DNA of 64,000 nucleotides from Macquaria australasica. Lineage: Eukaryota > Chordata > Actinopteri > Centrarchiformes > Percichthyidae. Location of the stretch: positions 62,001 through 126,000 of the forward strand of contig SEMN01000538.1 in the NCBI GenBank assembly GCA_005408345.1, in the 5' to 3' direction. The notes under the pieces are model-generated. The model had not been told where the DNA came from. It saw only the letters and a program-made list of their open reading frames with translations, and did not search any database. How positions within the stretch are numbered: position 1 is the first letter of the stretch; each line of letters starts with the position of its first letter. This document shows positions 62,396 to 64,000 of the stretch, in pieces. The position numbers and the translations under genes are program-made.

Positions 62396-63277
62396 TCATG
62401 GCTTTGGGTCACTAATAAATTCGGCCAGATTTCTAGATATGAGAGCGGCTCCATCCAAAGTGGGATGAATGCCATCTCTCCTAATCAGACCAGGTCTTCT
62501 CCAGAAAGTCCGCCAATTATCTACAAAGCCCACATCATTACCTGGACACCACCTCGACAACCAGCGGTTGAATGATGACATGCGGCTATACATGTCATCG
62601 CTAGTAAGATTAGGCAGGGGCCCAGAGAAAACTACGGAGTCCGACATTGTTTTTGCATATGTACACACCGACTCCACATTAATTTTCGTGACCTCCGATT
62701 GGCGCAATCGGCTGTCATTACCGCCGACGTGAATAACAATCTTAGCATATTTACGTTTATCCTTAGCCAGCAGTTTTAAATAGGATTGAACGTCGCCCGC
62801 TCTGGCCCCTGGGATGCATTTGACTATGGTCGCTGGTGTCGCTAATTTCACGTTTCGCAAAATGGAGCTGCCAATAATCAGAGTTGGTTTCTCAGCGGGT
62901 GTGTCGCTGAGTGGAGAGAACTTGTTAGAAACGTGAACGGGTCGGTGGTGAACCGTGGGCTTTGGTTTAGGGCTATGCTTCTTTCGGACAGTCACCCAGC
63001 CTCCCTGGCTTCCCGGCTGCTCGGGAGTTGCCGGGAGACGGCTAGCAGAAGCTACCTCTGGTCGGCTCGCACCGGCTAGGGGCTGGCTAGCTACGGCTGA
63101 CCGACTCTCCATGGTGCGGAGCCGCGACTCTAACTCACTGAGCCTCGCCTCCAACACAGTGAATAAACTACATTTGTTACACGTACCATTATCACTAAAG
63201 GAGGCAGAGGAGTAACTAAACATCTGACACACCGAGCAGGAGAGAGCAGGAGAGGGAGAAGGAGAGAGAGACGCCAT
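62396..63277 (-). CDS. L2 ORF1 with zinc-finger-like and esterase (SGNH) domains
   Basis: 293-codon intact protein encoded before ORF2. It probably binds the L2 RNA or assists retrotransposition. Residues 14-36 hold CSVC...CNKC, a possible zinc-binding pair. Residues 40-60 (LEARLSELESRLRTMES) form a short coiled coil. A basic Pro/Lys linker follows (98-113). Residues 131-290 resemble the SGNH/GDSL esterase fold found in ORF1 of some CR1/L2 LINEs: GSSIL (S137 or S138 as nucleophile, in place of GDS), HVGGNDSRL (185-188) and DGIHPT (D268, H271). The esterase role in the LINE life cycle is unproven. The start ATG is the first in frame, and the upstream sequence is GC-rich 5' UTR. Confidence 0.88.
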   Translation of the reverse strand: MASLSPSPSPALSCSVCQMFSYSSASFSDNGTCNKCSLFTVLEARLSELESRLRTMESRSAVASQPLAGASRPEVASASRLPATPEQPGSQGGWVTVRKKHSPKPKPTVHHRPVHVSNKFSPLSDTPAEKPTLIIGSSILRNVKLATPATIVKCIPGARAGDVQSYLKLLAKDKRKYAKIVIHVGGNDSRLRQSEVTKINVESVCTYAKTMSDSVVFSGPLPNLTSDDMYSRMSSFNRWLSRWCPGNDVGFVDNWRTFWRRPGLIRRDGIHPTLDGAALISRNLAEFISDPKP

Positions 63278-63520
63278 CGCTAACTGAGCTAAAGTAGCAA
63301 CTAACTAGCGTGTAAACAACTGTGGGATTAGCGGAAAGTCGCTAACAGGAGAGAGATATGAGTGCTTAAACAGAGCTAGTGTATCCTTAAATGTATAGCA
63401 GGTAATTAACCGCTATAGTAAAGAAAATATCAAAATTAACTGGGTTTAGCTGGAGCATCGAACTTTGCAACCACTAACACAGAAACACCGGTAACCGGAA
63501 ATGAGACAATACGTTCACCT

Positions 63521-64000
63521 GAGCACGTCAGCACGTCAGTCCCAGCCACACCCCTGTATGTGGAGAGTATGCTTGTGAAGCCAAGAGAAAGACATGAGAA
63601 AATGACCTAAGGCTAACCTTTTAAATATTTTTAATATAATGGAAATAACTCTTCAATTGGTGTCTTCCAGATCTGAAAATAGTGGAAGATTTATCGGCTG
63701 TTATTCTTCCTTAAATGTTAGTTTCCTTGGAATGATTTCTATTGGGCAATCTAATGGGGCTGTTCCTGACACTGTACACTGCTGAACACAAACACAGAGA
63801 AGGGGTCTAGTTTGCCTTACTGTGTGATTGTTGGCCAGGGTGAGACTCTGACACTAATACTTCGGCAGCATGTGTCATAATATCCTGTGGTTGATGAGAA
63901 ACAGGTAGAGGAAGGAGAGGAGGCCCCAGTTCCTCAACTCATTCATCAAACCTTTTCCTTTGTCTTCCTCTCTCTGTATTTGTTCTTCCTCTTTTTCTTT
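63521..64000. other. No gene recognised
   Basis: Right flank. No earlier ano1 exon could be recognised here. Ends in a CT-rich stretch. Confidence 0.4.

Larger units (their letters stand above)
59335..63520 (-). mobile_element. L2-clade LINE, 5'-complete with 3' end missing
   Basis: Reads right to left: 5' UTR (about 63520-63278), ORF1 (63277-62396), a 36-bp spacer, then ORF2 from 62359. It stops within the ORF2 C-terminus at about 59335 (after CAAGCTCCTCTC). The 3' UTR and tail, present in every other L2 here, are absent. The 5' limit is estimated. Confidence 0.88.

Noticed and set aside
63860..63960. Possible earlier ano1 exon on the minus strand
   Set aside because: The minus-strand frame (LMNELRNWGLLSFLYLF...) does not match the expected anoctamin sequence before the cysteine exon, and a stop follows soon.

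Overview
The window looks like teleost (probably percomorph) nuclear DNA. It has vertebrate spliced coding sequence with long AT-rich introns and a dense load of fish-type transposable elements. There is no bacterial-style operon structure.

The only host gene I can support is the 3' half of an anoctamin-1 (TMEM16A) calcium-activated chloride channel gene on the minus strand. Fourteen coding exons run from 51731 (first extracellular cysteine region) down to a stop codon at 21545. The exons join in consistent phase, and the calcium-site acidic residues known from mouse ANO1 are all present. The 5' half of the gene must lie beyond base 64000.

Region by region: 1-804 is a Ty3/gypsy-type 5' LTR and broken gag start (minus). 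About 1381-1501 is the end of a TTAA-type DNA transposon. 2103-2427 and 3484-5740 are L2-clade LINE copies. 5790-6050 is an old LINE endonuclease scrap. 6080-9680 is a nearly complete Rex1-like LINE with a 1027-codon uninterrupted ORF. 11760-19795 holds decayed DNA transposons: a hAT/BED fragment, two THAP-domain scraps, a solo-LTR-like block, and a family with an internal degenerate minisatellite. 19800-21364 is a Tc1/mariner element split by a chimeric retroposon. 21545-51731 is the ano1 half gene, whose introns hold a deleted DIRS-type element, an L1-like/L2-tail chimera, a TTAA-bounded element with convergent P2X7-like and THAP/transposase remnants, several foldback MITEs, and a small element carrying the first 54 codons of a RecQ-like helicase. 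Beyond the ano1 exons, 51797-52555 is a TTAA MITE, 53095-54700 an L1-clade LINE split by a solo LTR, 55058-58538 an L2 copy split by a GC-rich Crypton-like insertion, and 59335-about 63520 an L2 with a full ORF1 (esterase-type) and most of ORF2.

The mobile elements do not work together as a system. They are a layered record of nested insertions. The most interesting parts are the composite TTAA element, the helicase-carrying MITE, the Crypton-like insert, and the chimeric retroposon found twice with the same junction. Family names come from recalled motifs and no database search was run.
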